Part shown: piece after piece, positions 11,116 to 21,813 of the stretch
Position numbering within the stretch: position 1 is the stretch's first letter
Layout of the letters: every line of letters begins with the position of its first letter
NCBI GenBank assembly: GCA_023374045.1
Contig: CM041778.1
Location: 291,129,533-291,193,532 of the forward strand
Direction of reading: 5' to 3'
Origin: Limonium bicolor
Lineage: Eukaryota; Streptophyta; Magnoliopsida; Caryophyllales; Plumbaginaceae
Length of the DNA stretch: 64,000 nt
The notes under the pieces: generated by a model
Seen by the model: the letters and a program-made list of their open reading frames with translations, nothing else
What the model was told of the DNA's origin: nothing
The model's database searches: none
Program-made: the position numbers and the translations under genes

Positions 11116-12000
11116 GAGACCTTTCCCTGAAATTATGACAGTAGTTCGATAATGCCACACTCACTTTTTGCTACTCTAAACTGCCTAAATTTTAAAAATT
11201 TTGATAAAATGAGATAAAATAATTGTAGAAGTGTCTGAAATTATGTCAAGTGACAACTGAAAGATGGTTTTATTTAAAGGAGTTTGTATAAAATTATTTT
11301 CCATCAAAATATTCTATTTTCTCTCAAAATATGATAGATCTGCTGATTGTAAAAACCAATTTAGTTTAGCTTGGGATTATGGAAATATGTGGAAAGTCAA
11401 GGAAAGAAAAGGATAAAGACAAGGTACTCCACTGTTTATGAATTTTTCTTACCAAAACAGGCCTCGTTTATCCGGTTATTAAGTTCTTTGGGGTGCTTTA
11501 AACCTATCTACCTAAGGTCTCGTGACCTGGGATAGAAGACCCAACACCGCTACAAGGATAGAGAGAAAAGTCTAGGGTACAGAAAAATAATGCAATTTAA
11601 AAATTTTTTGTATGTTTTGTATACACAATTTTTGCATTCAAAAAATGATGATAAATTGCAATTTATATTTATGAACATGAGTACGTGGTGTTGAAAGGTA
11701 TTGCGGAATAAGGCATTACTTCACACCCCTTGTCATCCCGGGTAAGTGAATTGAAATTGGTTGAAAATCCCAGGTTAATCTAACTTGTTTTCTGCAGTCT
11801 AGTTTTTCTATGCTTTTATTAAATTGTTCTTCTTCACTGTTTATAAAAACCTACTTCTAAGAGCAGAATTATTCTTTCAAGTTGTCACTTTGTCTAAATT
11901 CCCTTCTACACTTATTTATTCTTGTTTTATTATTAAGGCTTAGAGATAATTATATTCCTTATTTGCTTGAGGACAAGCAAAAGTCAAGTGTGAGGAAGTT

Positions 12001-13560
12001 TGATAAGTGCAAAACATATAGACTTATTAAGGTTTAATCACCTTATTAATTGCATCATTTTTAGTAATGTTTCTCACTTATCTTGGGTTTTTCCTATATT
12101 TATGTTGTTATATTAACTGATGTATTATATGTGTTAAAATGTAGGAAAAATGACAAACTAACACATAAGGATTAAAGGAACACGTGCATGTAACATTTGA
12201 TAACCGCCTCTGTACCGCATGCAAGCAGGCGGACGACACAAACAAGAGGCGACCGCCTCATTTTAGGCGGACAGCTCTAAGGAGGAACCGCCTGTTAACA
12301 CGCGGACAAGAGAAGGAAATAGAGACAGAGGAGACCGCCTCATATGAGGCGGACAACACAGAGAGGGTGACCGCCCCTTATTGGGCGGACGTGACGAGAG
12401 TAATACCGCTTGATAAACAGGCGGACAAGATAGAGGAGACCGCCACTTATCTTGCGGACATGTTTAAATACGGGTTATCTTCGCCGACTCGCTCTGCAAC
12501 TTGGGACGGCGCCTACCTTAAATTACTGACGCGTTGTTCCTGTCCCTTGCAATCAGTGAAGCTGCAATCAACGAGCTCAATCAGTGAGCTAATGAGCTGC
12601 TGCTCTGTTCTTCTTCTTCTATAAATACGAGCTTCATTCCTCCTTACTCGGTGTCCTTCCAGAGGTTCCGTCCGTGGTTCCTCCTGGAGTTCCAATTCAC
12701 ACCATCATTCCATCTTCGTACCACTACACTTACACTCACTCGTTCATTTTCATTTCTAATCTCCCGCTTCTCCATTTGTTTTCTTTTCATCTCATTAATC
12801 TCACCTCTAGTCTCACGTATTTAAATAGAAGACCAAACTATTTAATATGTTAGGTTAGAGTTCGTATGCTTTGGGAATAATTATTATGTTCTGTATTAAT
12901 TATGCAATGTTTTTACTGGTTTTAATTTAATGAAGTTTGTTACGCTTAAAGCTCATCTCTCGCCTTTTTAATAAATGTCATGAGTTTATTAAATTGCTTG
13001 CTAAGTCTATTTTGATCAGACCAGATGATAAATAGATAGGTTGATTAAGCCGTAAATCTGGAGAAAGCTCTATTATGATTTAATGAGTTAGTATTTTCAG
13101 ATGCAATTATATTTCCTCGAACTTAATGTCCGTTTACGTAAGAGTGCTTGAACCTTGATTAGACCGAGCATTTCTGGTAAACGAGTTCTTATGAGGCTAT
13201 GACTTAGTCCTTAAGATAATTAAAGGAATTTTGCCAGACAATTATAATTAAACCAGTAGGAATAGCATGAAAGAGCAGATAATATTAATCTGAACCAGAG
13301 TCCCGTTTAGTTTATCTATTAATTTAGTTAACTTTATCTTTCTCTTTTATTTATAAAAACAAGTCAATTAATCCCCCCTCCTGTGACACGCTTAGGTACT
13401 ATAATATGTACATTAGTCCCGCGGTTCGATATCCGGTCGCTTACATTTCACTATACAACTGCGACCGGGATTTGTTTGCAGCCCGACGTTTATTTTGAGT
13501 TTTTAATTTCTTTTCTTTTAATTTTACACCAGTTTAACCACTCACTTTATAACGTCTGCA
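12001..13560 (+). repeat. 3' LTR of the non-autonomous element
   Basis: 1560 bases nearly identical to 7545-9103, with the same hairpin array (about 12203-12460) and TATA box. It ends in GTCTGCA and is followed by the CCCGT duplication. Confidence 0.9.
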
Positions 13561-13565
13561 CCCGT

Positions 13566-13722
13566 GTACCTCTTCAACCACCAAATCCCGTTGGTAGGTT
13601 TGGAGCTGGACAACACGGTGAATTTAGCGATGGTTTCCTTTGGCACTCCAACCACTTGCCAATTCGAGAACAAAGAGGGAAGAAGGGAACTCTACTTTGT
13701 TGCTCTCCGGACTCTAGCAAAG
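13566..13722 (-). mobile_element. LTR of element B, fragment 2
   Basis: This short piece lies between the CCCGT duplication of the LTR element and the AAG duplication of the CACTA element. By position it continues element B from 7544 and is itself continued at 35872. Confidence 0.5.
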
Positions 13723-13799
13723 CACTGCTGGAAAAAAAAAAGAATAAACAACACCCTTTTAAAAACGGTTATATTTGTAAATCGTTTTTTAGCATATTA

Positions 13800-16700
13800 C
13801 ACTACAAGAAAATCTACATTTACTGACTCACAGATTTTGTAACACATAATTATGTGTCACTGAAAATATGATTTACTCACACATACTATGTGTCTCTAAA
13901 AGTTAAAAGGTTTATACTGACTTTTTTATTAATGTGTCAATATATAACCGATCTATACTGACATAACACAATTACTTATTTATGAAATCGAATCCTTTAC
14001 TAACTCTTACAAATGTAAGTCATTATATATAACTTATCTATAGTAAGTATCCTTAAAATCTGTCACTAAAACCTATTAAAAAACACGGCGGACAAAAGGC
14101 GGTAACCCAAATTCTAACTTCAACAAATTGGCGGCACCAGTTTTCTCCGACTCTAATTGACGGTCTATTCCCAGTTTTATCTTCCTCTCTTCCTCCCTAA
14201 CCAATTAGCGATAACCCATGGTTCCTCTCTTCTTCCACAGTAATTTCCCACTCAACCCCTCAACATCTAGTCTGTTGTTTGTTCAAATCGTTCTTGGCAA
14301 GCAGAAGAAGAGAAAAGGAGAAGCGGACATCGAACAACAATTACAGGCTTCTGGTCAATCTACAGTCGAAACAAAAACCATATAGGTGTCGATTTAATCG
14401 GTATGCAATTTTAGGGTCTTCTTTGTGTTCCATGTCTCTTCATCCACTTACTCTTCTCTTTCAGTTTATTCACTATGCGAACATTAGTCATGAACCCTAG
14501 GTATGCGATTGATTACATTTTTACATGTAGCCGATTTTGTGTGCTTATGGTTGTTTCTATGGTAGTCGCCACTTGTCCTTCCATCTTCTATGGTCCAATC
14601 TCGTTAATTTTTATTGTTTACATAGAATTACAAGGGAAGCGGCTCTACTATATCGTGCATATATGAAGAAACTCAATGAATCTCTCTCTTTCTTTGTATA
14701 CAGAGACAACTCTCTGATCTTGGCTGCTGCTGTATCGAAATGTAAGTAGTGTTGTAATTCCCTCTGTGGTATATTTTTTATGTGAAGTGTAAATTGTACT
14801 GTCTACAATCTCAATAACTAGTGCTTTGGTAGTTAACTGACTAGCTAGCTGTGATTTACTTCCATAGAAGTAGCAATATTAACAGAAGGTACAAACAGAT
14901 AGATGTATTTCCAAAAAAAGTAGGAAATCAGATGTATAGATGTATGAGCAGAGCTACAAATATGGTATGATTAGACAATTTCTGCAGGAGTGAGGATGAG
15001 TACTGCTTTGTCACCAGCAGAAAGATTTATCCTAACTTGTGGCTATTTTGTGCTGTTCGTTTAACCTCTAAAATCTTATGGGTATTACTAGGTTATATGT
15101 CTATGTATTGAGTTTGTGACAGTAGGTGTGATAACAGTCTTCATGTAGTGTTGTTTGCTTTTTTATTCAAATCAGAAGCCTTATTCAATGGCAAAAGAAT
15201 GATGTTTGCTATCTCATATATCTTACCGAGACACCTTGTTTGCTATTTGATTGAAATTATAAGTCTTCTTCAATAGAAAATGAATGTTGTTTGATGCTTG
15301 CTATTTGATTGACAACACTGGAATGGAAATGAATGTTGTTTTCTATCTCATATATATTACCTAGACCCATTGTCGTTGTTTTAGTCTGATTGAAATCAGA
15401 GGTCTTCTTAAATATTTTAAAAGTTATTCTTTTGTTCAAAGTACACATTATTCGTATCCTATATATATATATTTCACGTTGTATTTAGCTCTGTTGATCA
15501 TTTTAGTACCATTTCTAAAACGAGTTCCTTTTTATACCCCAAGGTCCTATTTTCTCCACCATCACCGAGTTCTTGACAGTCGGAAGCCGTGAGAATATAT
15601 ATAATGGATGAATCGCTGCAGTCCTGAATTATCCAGTTGTGCATCCTAGATGGAGTAAGATTCTTTAATTCTTATTTTGATTTTCGGTTGGACTTTTATC
15701 AGTGGAAGCCATTGCAGATTTGTTTCTCTGGTAGTCCTCCCCTGTCCTATTTCTAGGGCCAATCTAATTTATTTCTGGTTGTTCATGCAGAGTAGAAGGG
15801 AAGCGGAAAAAATTGGGCTATTTATATACTCAAAGGTAAGTTGATTCGAATAACTGTATGTATGTTTTCAATCCAGCTACTGTATCATGTACATCTGAAT
15901 CTTCCTTTCTCACCAATTTCTATCAATCTTCAATCATGGTGTTGCTGCTGACGACTTTTTTCTTGAGAAATAGAAGTGTTTATCTAGTGTAACTCAAGTA
16001 GCTGCTTCAAACAGAGGGAGTTCGCCAAGGTAAGAAATTTATTTCCTCTACTTTTTAGTTCATAGTGAAGATCAAGGTATTAAGGACCTTGAATTGCTTG
16101 ACCAGCTGCTGTTTGGTTTGATTGTTGTTGTTAAGTTGCTGGTTTGTATAGAAAGCTGTCATTTTATTTCAGTTATCTCTACTGTTAAGTTTCTGATTGG
16201 TATATAAAGTTGTTCATAGCTTTATACTCATATTCTAAAGTGTTTGTAAACAATATTGCAGGTTCTTCCTAGACATGAAGCGTGGCTGAAAAATCCTCCA
16301 AAAATGGATTTCAATTAGTTTTAGTTTCCTGGTGATGCTAGATATGAAAATGTAGAATTTTATATTTTTATTCTAGTTAGAGAATAAGGGATTTTCTACA
16401 TACTTTAAACATCGAAGTGAATATTAAGACTATCATTCTTTTTGATGGTTTTGTAACAGATCTTTGTTTTTTTAGAGTTTAATTGTAGTGAAAAAGTTGC
16501 AACATACTTTTCTATTGAAGTATTCAGTGAATATGCTCTCCTGCGATATAAAGGTTAAATAGCTAGTTTCTTCCAAATGGACAAATTACATATATAATGT
16601 GTATTGACATCTTGTTAATCACAACGAAAAAGTTAAAAGAACATTTTACATACATAAAAGAGTGTTAACCATATTATGACTATGAGTCATTAAAACATTT

Positions 16701-17032
16701 TATTTACACAGAAAGTGTCAATAAAGATTCTATTGAACGACCATCATATGTCACAATAAAATTCACTGACACAACAATAAGTGTCACTAAAATGTGAGTT
16801 TGACACCTGATCAATGTGTCAAAAAAAGGTGTACTGACATAAAGTAAAGTGTCAGTATAGATACTAACCTTTCACCGACTTTTCCATTTTGTGTTAGTAA
16901 AACCCTTTAGTAACTGCGGTGCTACTGACACTTTTTTTGTGTGTCGGTAAATCCCGTTTGGTCCTATACTGACACTTTTTAAGGTTTTTCAGACACTTTT
17001 TGTGTGTCACTAATAGGTGTTTTTTTGTAGTG
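13800..17032 (+). mobile_element. Non-autonomous CACTA-2 nested in CACTA-1, TSD TTA
   Basis: It starts CACTACAAGAAAA and ends TTTTTTTGTAGTG, with TTA duplicated at 13797-13799 and 17033-17035. Sub-terminal repeats of the form GTGTCA(C/G)TAA and TGACAC are dense within ~250 bases of both ends. No transposase motif is visible in the 3.2 kb, so it must be moved in trans. The middle looks gene-like (CT-rich leaders, splice-like sites, GGGAAGCGG blocks) and contains internal duplications, for example 14554-14643 with 15724-15806, but I recognise no protein. Confidence 0.85.
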
Positions 17033-17084
17033 TTAAAGAACGATTATAAAGTAAGGTGTTGTATTCATGGTTTAGGCCGGACAT

Positions 17085-17320
17085 TTTAAAAAACGCTTCG
17101 CTTTGGAAGCATTCTTTATTGTATCGTGCCCAAAGACAAAAAAACGCTTGGAAAATAAGCGTTCTTTATATGAAACATAAAAAGAACACTTCACATATGA
17201 AGCGTTTTTTGTGTCTCTAGAACGCTCAGCATAAAGAACGCTTCCGTTTAGAAGCGTTCTTTATGTTTTTTAGTCTCAGCATAAAAAAACGCTTCTTAAG
17301 TGAAGCGTTCTTTATGTTGC
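17085..17320. repeat. Left sub-terminal repeats of CACTA-1
   Basis: Repeated AACGCTT...AAGCGTT motifs in both orientations, often paired as short hairpins of the form AACGCTTC(n)GAAGCGTTCTTTAT. They are probable binding sites for the TNPA-like protein (family knowledge). Confidence 0.75.
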
Positions 17321-18545
17321 CTGAATAATTCACCCCATTTTCCCGAGAAATTTAATCTCTCCCGCGCTCTCTATTACAATGTAACCCTCAAGCTACCTCT
17401 CTCTTGACTGAGCTCACATACGTACCCCGGCCAGTACTGTCCGCTAGCTACTGCGTCATCGCCGCCACTACCGTTGCCGCCACTGTCGTCGCCGTCCGTG
17501 CCGCCACCACCGCTTTCTGGCCGTCTCTCACGCCTTCTACGCGTTGATTTCTCTCGATATTTGTGCACGCGCGCATGCGTCTTCTCTGATGATCATCGAT
17601 CGATCGACCCAAATATACATGCATGCTTGTCGATCGCCTCTGTTTCGGTAATTCATCAACTCTGCGAACAGGAACATATATATTTCTGCTCTTTCACTCT
17701 TATTAATTTTGCAACCTACGATCGAACAGGAACATACATGCCCGTCCCCTCATTACATACGTTCTATATTAATATCATCTACAGTAATTAATTTTACAAC
17801 CCAACTGGCGTAACATCAATCCATGCTCTATCGCCTATATTCTTGATTCTGCTAGAGGTAATTTTGCTAACCAAACTGATCGATCAGGAACATATACATG
17901 TTATGGTTGGGATTAATGTGTTTAATTATTAGGATTAAGTGCATGTTTGGGATTAATTAATTTTGCAAACCAATTAAATTGTCGCCTGAGCTGATTTTGG
18001 GTAGTATATACTTGTTGGTTGTGTCCAAATGGACTTGAGATTAATGTGTTATTAGGCGAAAAATATAATGTGTTTGGGCATACAAATATAGCCACGTAGT
18101 TATGGTAAAATTTTGCAAAACCTAACTGTCGATCAGGAACGTACATGCTCTGTTTGAGATTAATGTGTATATTAGGATTATGTGTATTTGGGATTAATTT
18201 TACAAACCAAACTGTCGCCTCTTGTACATGCTCTATTGTGGCGAAACCCTATATTTTTAGGGCGGATTCTATCGGATTTCCCAGAAAATTTTGTCAAAAT
18301 ATTGAATTATTGGATTCGTAATGTAATTATTGTTGTGTACAAACGATCTTCTGCAGGCATTGGTAGTAGTTTTCATTGTCACACCTGATACGGGCTGGTT
18401 GATTGAAGTCTAGCTTTTTCACATCAGGACTAATCAGACTACTAGGTTAGTTTATAATTTTTCTCTAATTACTTCTTAATTGTTCATATAGTGTTTCTAT
18501 GAATAGCTATATATTAAATATACTAGAACATAGTCACCCGTCCGA
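17321..18545 (+). other. Leader region of CACTA-1 transposase gene, non-coding
   Basis: No protein is supported here. The sequence has CT- and GCC-rich parts near 17340-17530, then AT-rich intron-like sequence with repeated phrases such as GGAACATACATG and TTAATTTTGCAAACCAA. It is probably the promoter, leader and first intron of the transposase gene. Confidence 0.5.
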
Positions 18546-18594
18546 GATATACCTACTAGAGGTATATCCTGGATAGTCCCCCTCGGGACTATCC
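18546..18594. repeat. Two adjacent perfect hairpins
   Basis: GATATACCT / AGGTATATC (9-base arms, 5-base loop, 18546-18568) is followed by GGATAGTCCC / GGGACTATCC (10-base arms, loop CCTC, 18571-18594). Confidence 0.75.
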
Positions 18595-18604
18595 AGCCAC
18601 GTTT

Positions 18605-18781
18605 GATCTCACCTTCTAGGTAGTGAACAAGTTTATAAAAAAAGTTCATTTAAAAATCCGGTAGCTTTTCCCTTTTGTTCTTCGAGTGTATACATTCATA
18701 TATACACTAGAAGAACGGAAGGGAAATGCTGCCGAAATTTTCAATGAATTGTTTTTTATATACTTGTTCGCATGTGAGATT
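18605..18781. repeat. 177-base foldback (MITE- or miRNA-precursor-like)
   Basis: The two halves are imperfect reverse complements over ~80 bases each, around a loop near 18693-18699. The inner arms (18659-18692 and 18700-18734) pair with only a few mismatches. The outer arms (GATCTCAC...GAACAAG and CTTGTTCGC...GTGAGAT) also pair. It lies in the presumed leader of the CACTA-1 transposase. Confidence 0.75.
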
Positions 18782-18898
18782 GAATGTGATTGGATGGGTT
18801 AAGGTTGTAAAATTTTTAAAAGTAACTAGACTAATATCTGCCAACATATGAACGTTATCGATCAGCTGTAAAGTAATACATCGATCTTACAAAAAGAG

Positions 18899-19449
18899 AT
18901 GGAGCGTTCAAAGATGTACAATGACAGACTTGACAACGATTACCTACAAGGGGTCGATAAGTTTTGTAAGATCCAAGTCAACAATCTTCAACTGAGGGAT
19001 AAGGGATATATTTTGTGTCCATGCATCGACTGTAAAAATGACTTTAAGTATAGAGATATTGAGAAAATTAAGGACCATTTGATTCGTTGTGTGTCTTTAA
19101 ATGCAAATGGGTAGACAACAGGTGCAGTTACCGTCAGGTGGAACACGGTATGAAGTTGGTTGAGCTAAACGCATTGACATACACAGAAGAACCATTTATA
19201 GTTGCTTTTAAAGCTAGACAAGTGTTCTACTGTCGTGATCAATGTAATCCCAGATGGTCAGTTGTATTGCAAAGTAAGCGACGGATAGTTGGTGTTGATG
19301 GTGTTATGAACGATGAAGATTATGAGTGAGGAGATTATGACTGTGAAATGGACAATGTTCCCCTCCAAATGCCAATGGAAGTTGATAATGTGACCAACTT
19401 TCAGTGCACAAGATCAGATCATGGAGAAGGGTTTTGGGTGGAAAAATGA
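18899..19449 (+). pseudogene. TNP2-like CACTA transposase lacking its catalytic core
   Basis: The ATG at 18899 opens a typical N-terminal transposase-associated domain (MERSKMYNDRLDNDYLQGV, then a CPCIDC cysteine pair and KDHLIRC). After a frameshift near 19090 the sequence jumps directly to a C-terminal part (YTEEPFIVAFKARQVFYCRD...PRWSVVLQSK, the DUF4216-like block). It ends in an acidic tail (DHGEGFWVEK) at 19449, with a TGA stop at 19328-19330 inside it. The several hundred residues between, which carry the DDE catalytic core in intact relatives, are missing. The product could not transpose the element. Confidence 0.8.
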
Positions 19450-19579
19450 ACAAAAAGTAAGTCTGGCATAAAATTGAATGCTCAACACATGCGTGTACAA
19501 TTTATGATTGTTTATGACTCTATTTATGACTCTGTTTATGACACTGACTATATATTTATGTAATGATATTGTGCAGATT

Positions 19580-21476
19580 ATGGATGTCAACGATCATGAG
19601 ATGCTCTTACAATGTGATGAGGATATGGAGATGGAGATAGATGCAGAGATGCAGTTAGCGGAGCATACACAGATTGTCGTTGCCGCTGATGCTCCTACGA
19701 CCTCTCAGGACCCTCCTACAACCTCTCAGGGCCCTCCATGAAAGACACGAGGACCATCACGTGGTATAAATGAGAAGAAGGAGAGTGACATGATTGATCT
19801 GGTGTATGATAGGTATATGTTACACGAATATGTTATTCTGTCTTATTTTTTCATATATATACTGATATTTGTACATTTATATGCAGTACTATATATATTA
19901 CGTATGACTAACATATATACTGTTAATATTACAGGTATCTTAGACCCACTGGCGCGTCAAAGCAGAAGTTTGCCAGCGCCATGGGTCAATTGGTTAAGAC
20001 CCATTGCTGTATCAGCAAAAACTGGAGGAACCAAGATCCGGAAATAAAGAACATCAAATGGACGAGCTTGATGAAGAAGTACCAGATCCCAGATGAAGCA
20101 TATGATAAAGTGTTGTCAATGCTTGCTTTGCGTATGCGAGCGTTCAAAAATAGGCTGGTGGCTGGTTGGATCAATACGAACAACCCGAAGCAGGTGCCTC
20201 CCTATGAGTTGAACGCTGGCATGATCACTGAGGAGGAGTGGAAGGAATTCTATGAAGCACATATCACCCCTGAGTTTAGGGTACGTAATTGTTTTCATAG
20301 ATTAACTTTTAAGTTTATGTTGTTAATATAACAGGATAAAGTTAAAATGAATTGTATTAATTCTTTCCACAGGCAGTTCAGGAAAAAGCCCGACAGAATC
20401 GCTTGAAAGATCAGAACCCACACTACATGGTCCGAGTTGGGTACGTGGGGCGTATACCAGGCTGGATTAAAAAGGGGTTATTGAAGTGTGTGCATGAGGA
20501 CGGCACAATTGAGCCGATTCAGAGTGCGGATGAGGTGAATCGGTCACAAGCATACATGCTTAGCCGCCAATTAGAGAAGAACGGTGAAATGTATTATCCA
20601 CGGAAGGAGACTGCAGACTTAGCTGCATAAATTGTGAGTGTCCTGAGTAATATTTAATAGTTTATAAATATTTCTTACAATTTATGTATGTTTTATTTAT
20701 TTGATCTAATTCATAATTTACATGTTTTTTTACGTGTACAAGACTGCAGAGGGTGCTAATTCTTTTCTTGGCCAGCCTCATAGTCAGGATGATCCGTTGA
20801 ACAAAGCGCTTGGCAAGAAGGATTACCCTGGGAGAGTTCGAGGATTTGGATCCGCAGTGCGTTAGAGAGATGTTTTTCCTCGCTCCTAGGGAATGGGAAG
20901 AGAGGAAGAAATGAGGGAGATCGAAAGGAAGTTGTCACAACAATTCCAATATGATTTGTAGCAGTAGATGCAACAAATGGAAGCAAGATTGATGCAACAG
21001 CCGAGTCAGGGGCATCAATCTTCTAGCTCATCAGTGTTTGCCCCTGCACCGATTTCCACCCCTGCACCTGCTTCCATCCCAGCACCTGCTTCCACCCCTG
21101 TATCGTCTCAGGTTTCTCATTCTTACACTGTACCTGCACCTTCTGATCCATTCCCATATGCCAAGCTTCAGGTATGTGTGAATTTTAGTGCTTTGTCGTT
21201 ATTTATTTTTTCAATTAATCAAAAGTATGCACGTTGCAATGTATGAATCTAATTTTTTTTGTTCGTTTATTAGGAAACCCAAATGTGTCGTCTTCTGCAG
21301 ATCAATGAACATGGCACCCTTATGGTTGCATTAGGCACAATTCTACAGACTGATTCGGCGTCACTATGTCATTTTAAGCAGGTTCCAGCCTGGTACGTCC
21401 GTGTGTTCGTAGACAGTGTCTGTCAAGGCTATGATCACATTCCACTACCGATAGAGTGGAATGGTTGGAGCACTGT
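19580..21476 (+). pseudogene. TNPA-like (Transposase_24-type) gene of CACTA-1, 5' exons
   Basis: ATG at 19580 begins an acidic exon (MDVNDHEMLLQ). A TGA at 19739-19741 replaces what looks like an Arg codon. A splice near 19812/19936 joins to the exon encoding YLRPTGASKQKF and GQLVKTHCCISKNWRNQDPEIKNIKW, characteristic of plant CACTA accessory proteins. The exon at ~20371-20630 and the sequence LNKALGKKDYPGRVRGFG near 20800 continue the family pattern. A proline- and glutamine-rich linker and an exon with a DUF8039-like block (21275-21476) follow. The coding sequence is split at 21476 by the solo LTR and resumes at 33537. Confidence 0.75.
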
Positions 21477-21813
21477 TGTAACGACCCCAAAACTGGCCTA
21501 GGATTTGGGGCCGTTACACGCCGCGAGTCTATTACCTAACGTCGCAAGGCTCTAACGCAAATCAAACCTCAAACAAAAACAAAGCTTGAATAAAGACCGA
21601 AAGAACTTACAATATCCAAACGAGTTCATAAGTCAAATACCAAAGTAAGGCCCGAAGGCTACATAAGATCCAAAGCGCAAAGCGGTACAAAAGTCTAACT
21701 AAAAATAAGGTAAAGAACAACTCCAGAAGGGGATAAAGAGAGAAGAATCCCACGAGCTCATCCTGCAACATAAGTAAAGGGGTGAGCTAAATAGCCCAGC
21801 AAGCAGAAGACTT

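Larger units (their letters stand above)
9125..12000 (+). other. Interior of the non-autonomous element, no protein domain
   Basis: No Gag or Pol motif is visible on either strand. The interior has an AT-rich part (9180-9600), three GTCCGC/GCGGAC hairpins (9616-9734), and a leader-like tract with CT-rich sequence and a possible splice donor (9780-9910). An AT-rich block and a repeated AAGTGTGAGGAA module near the 3' end follow. The leader-like tract could be captured host sequence. Confidence 0.6.
7545..13560 (+). mobile_element. Non-autonomous LTR retrotransposon (LARD-like), TSD CCCGT
   Basis: Two LTRs of ~1560 bases with about 99% identity by eye flank a 2.9 kb interior without any retroviral protein domain. 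CCCGT is found at 7540-7544 and 13561-13565. The primer site fits tRNA-Asp, not the initiator tRNA used by the other elements in the window. The 3' end of the interior (GAGGACAAGCAA, then AAGTGTGAGGAAG) is of a kind I associate with Athila/Tat-group elements, so the helper is probably a Tat-branch Ty3/gypsy element (inference). Confidence 0.88.

Noticed and set aside
17374..17791. Short open frames in a GCC-rich tract (Gly/Asp-rich minus, Pro/Ser-rich plus)
   Set aside because: Low-complexity leader of the CACTA-1 transposase gene; no partner exon or domain.
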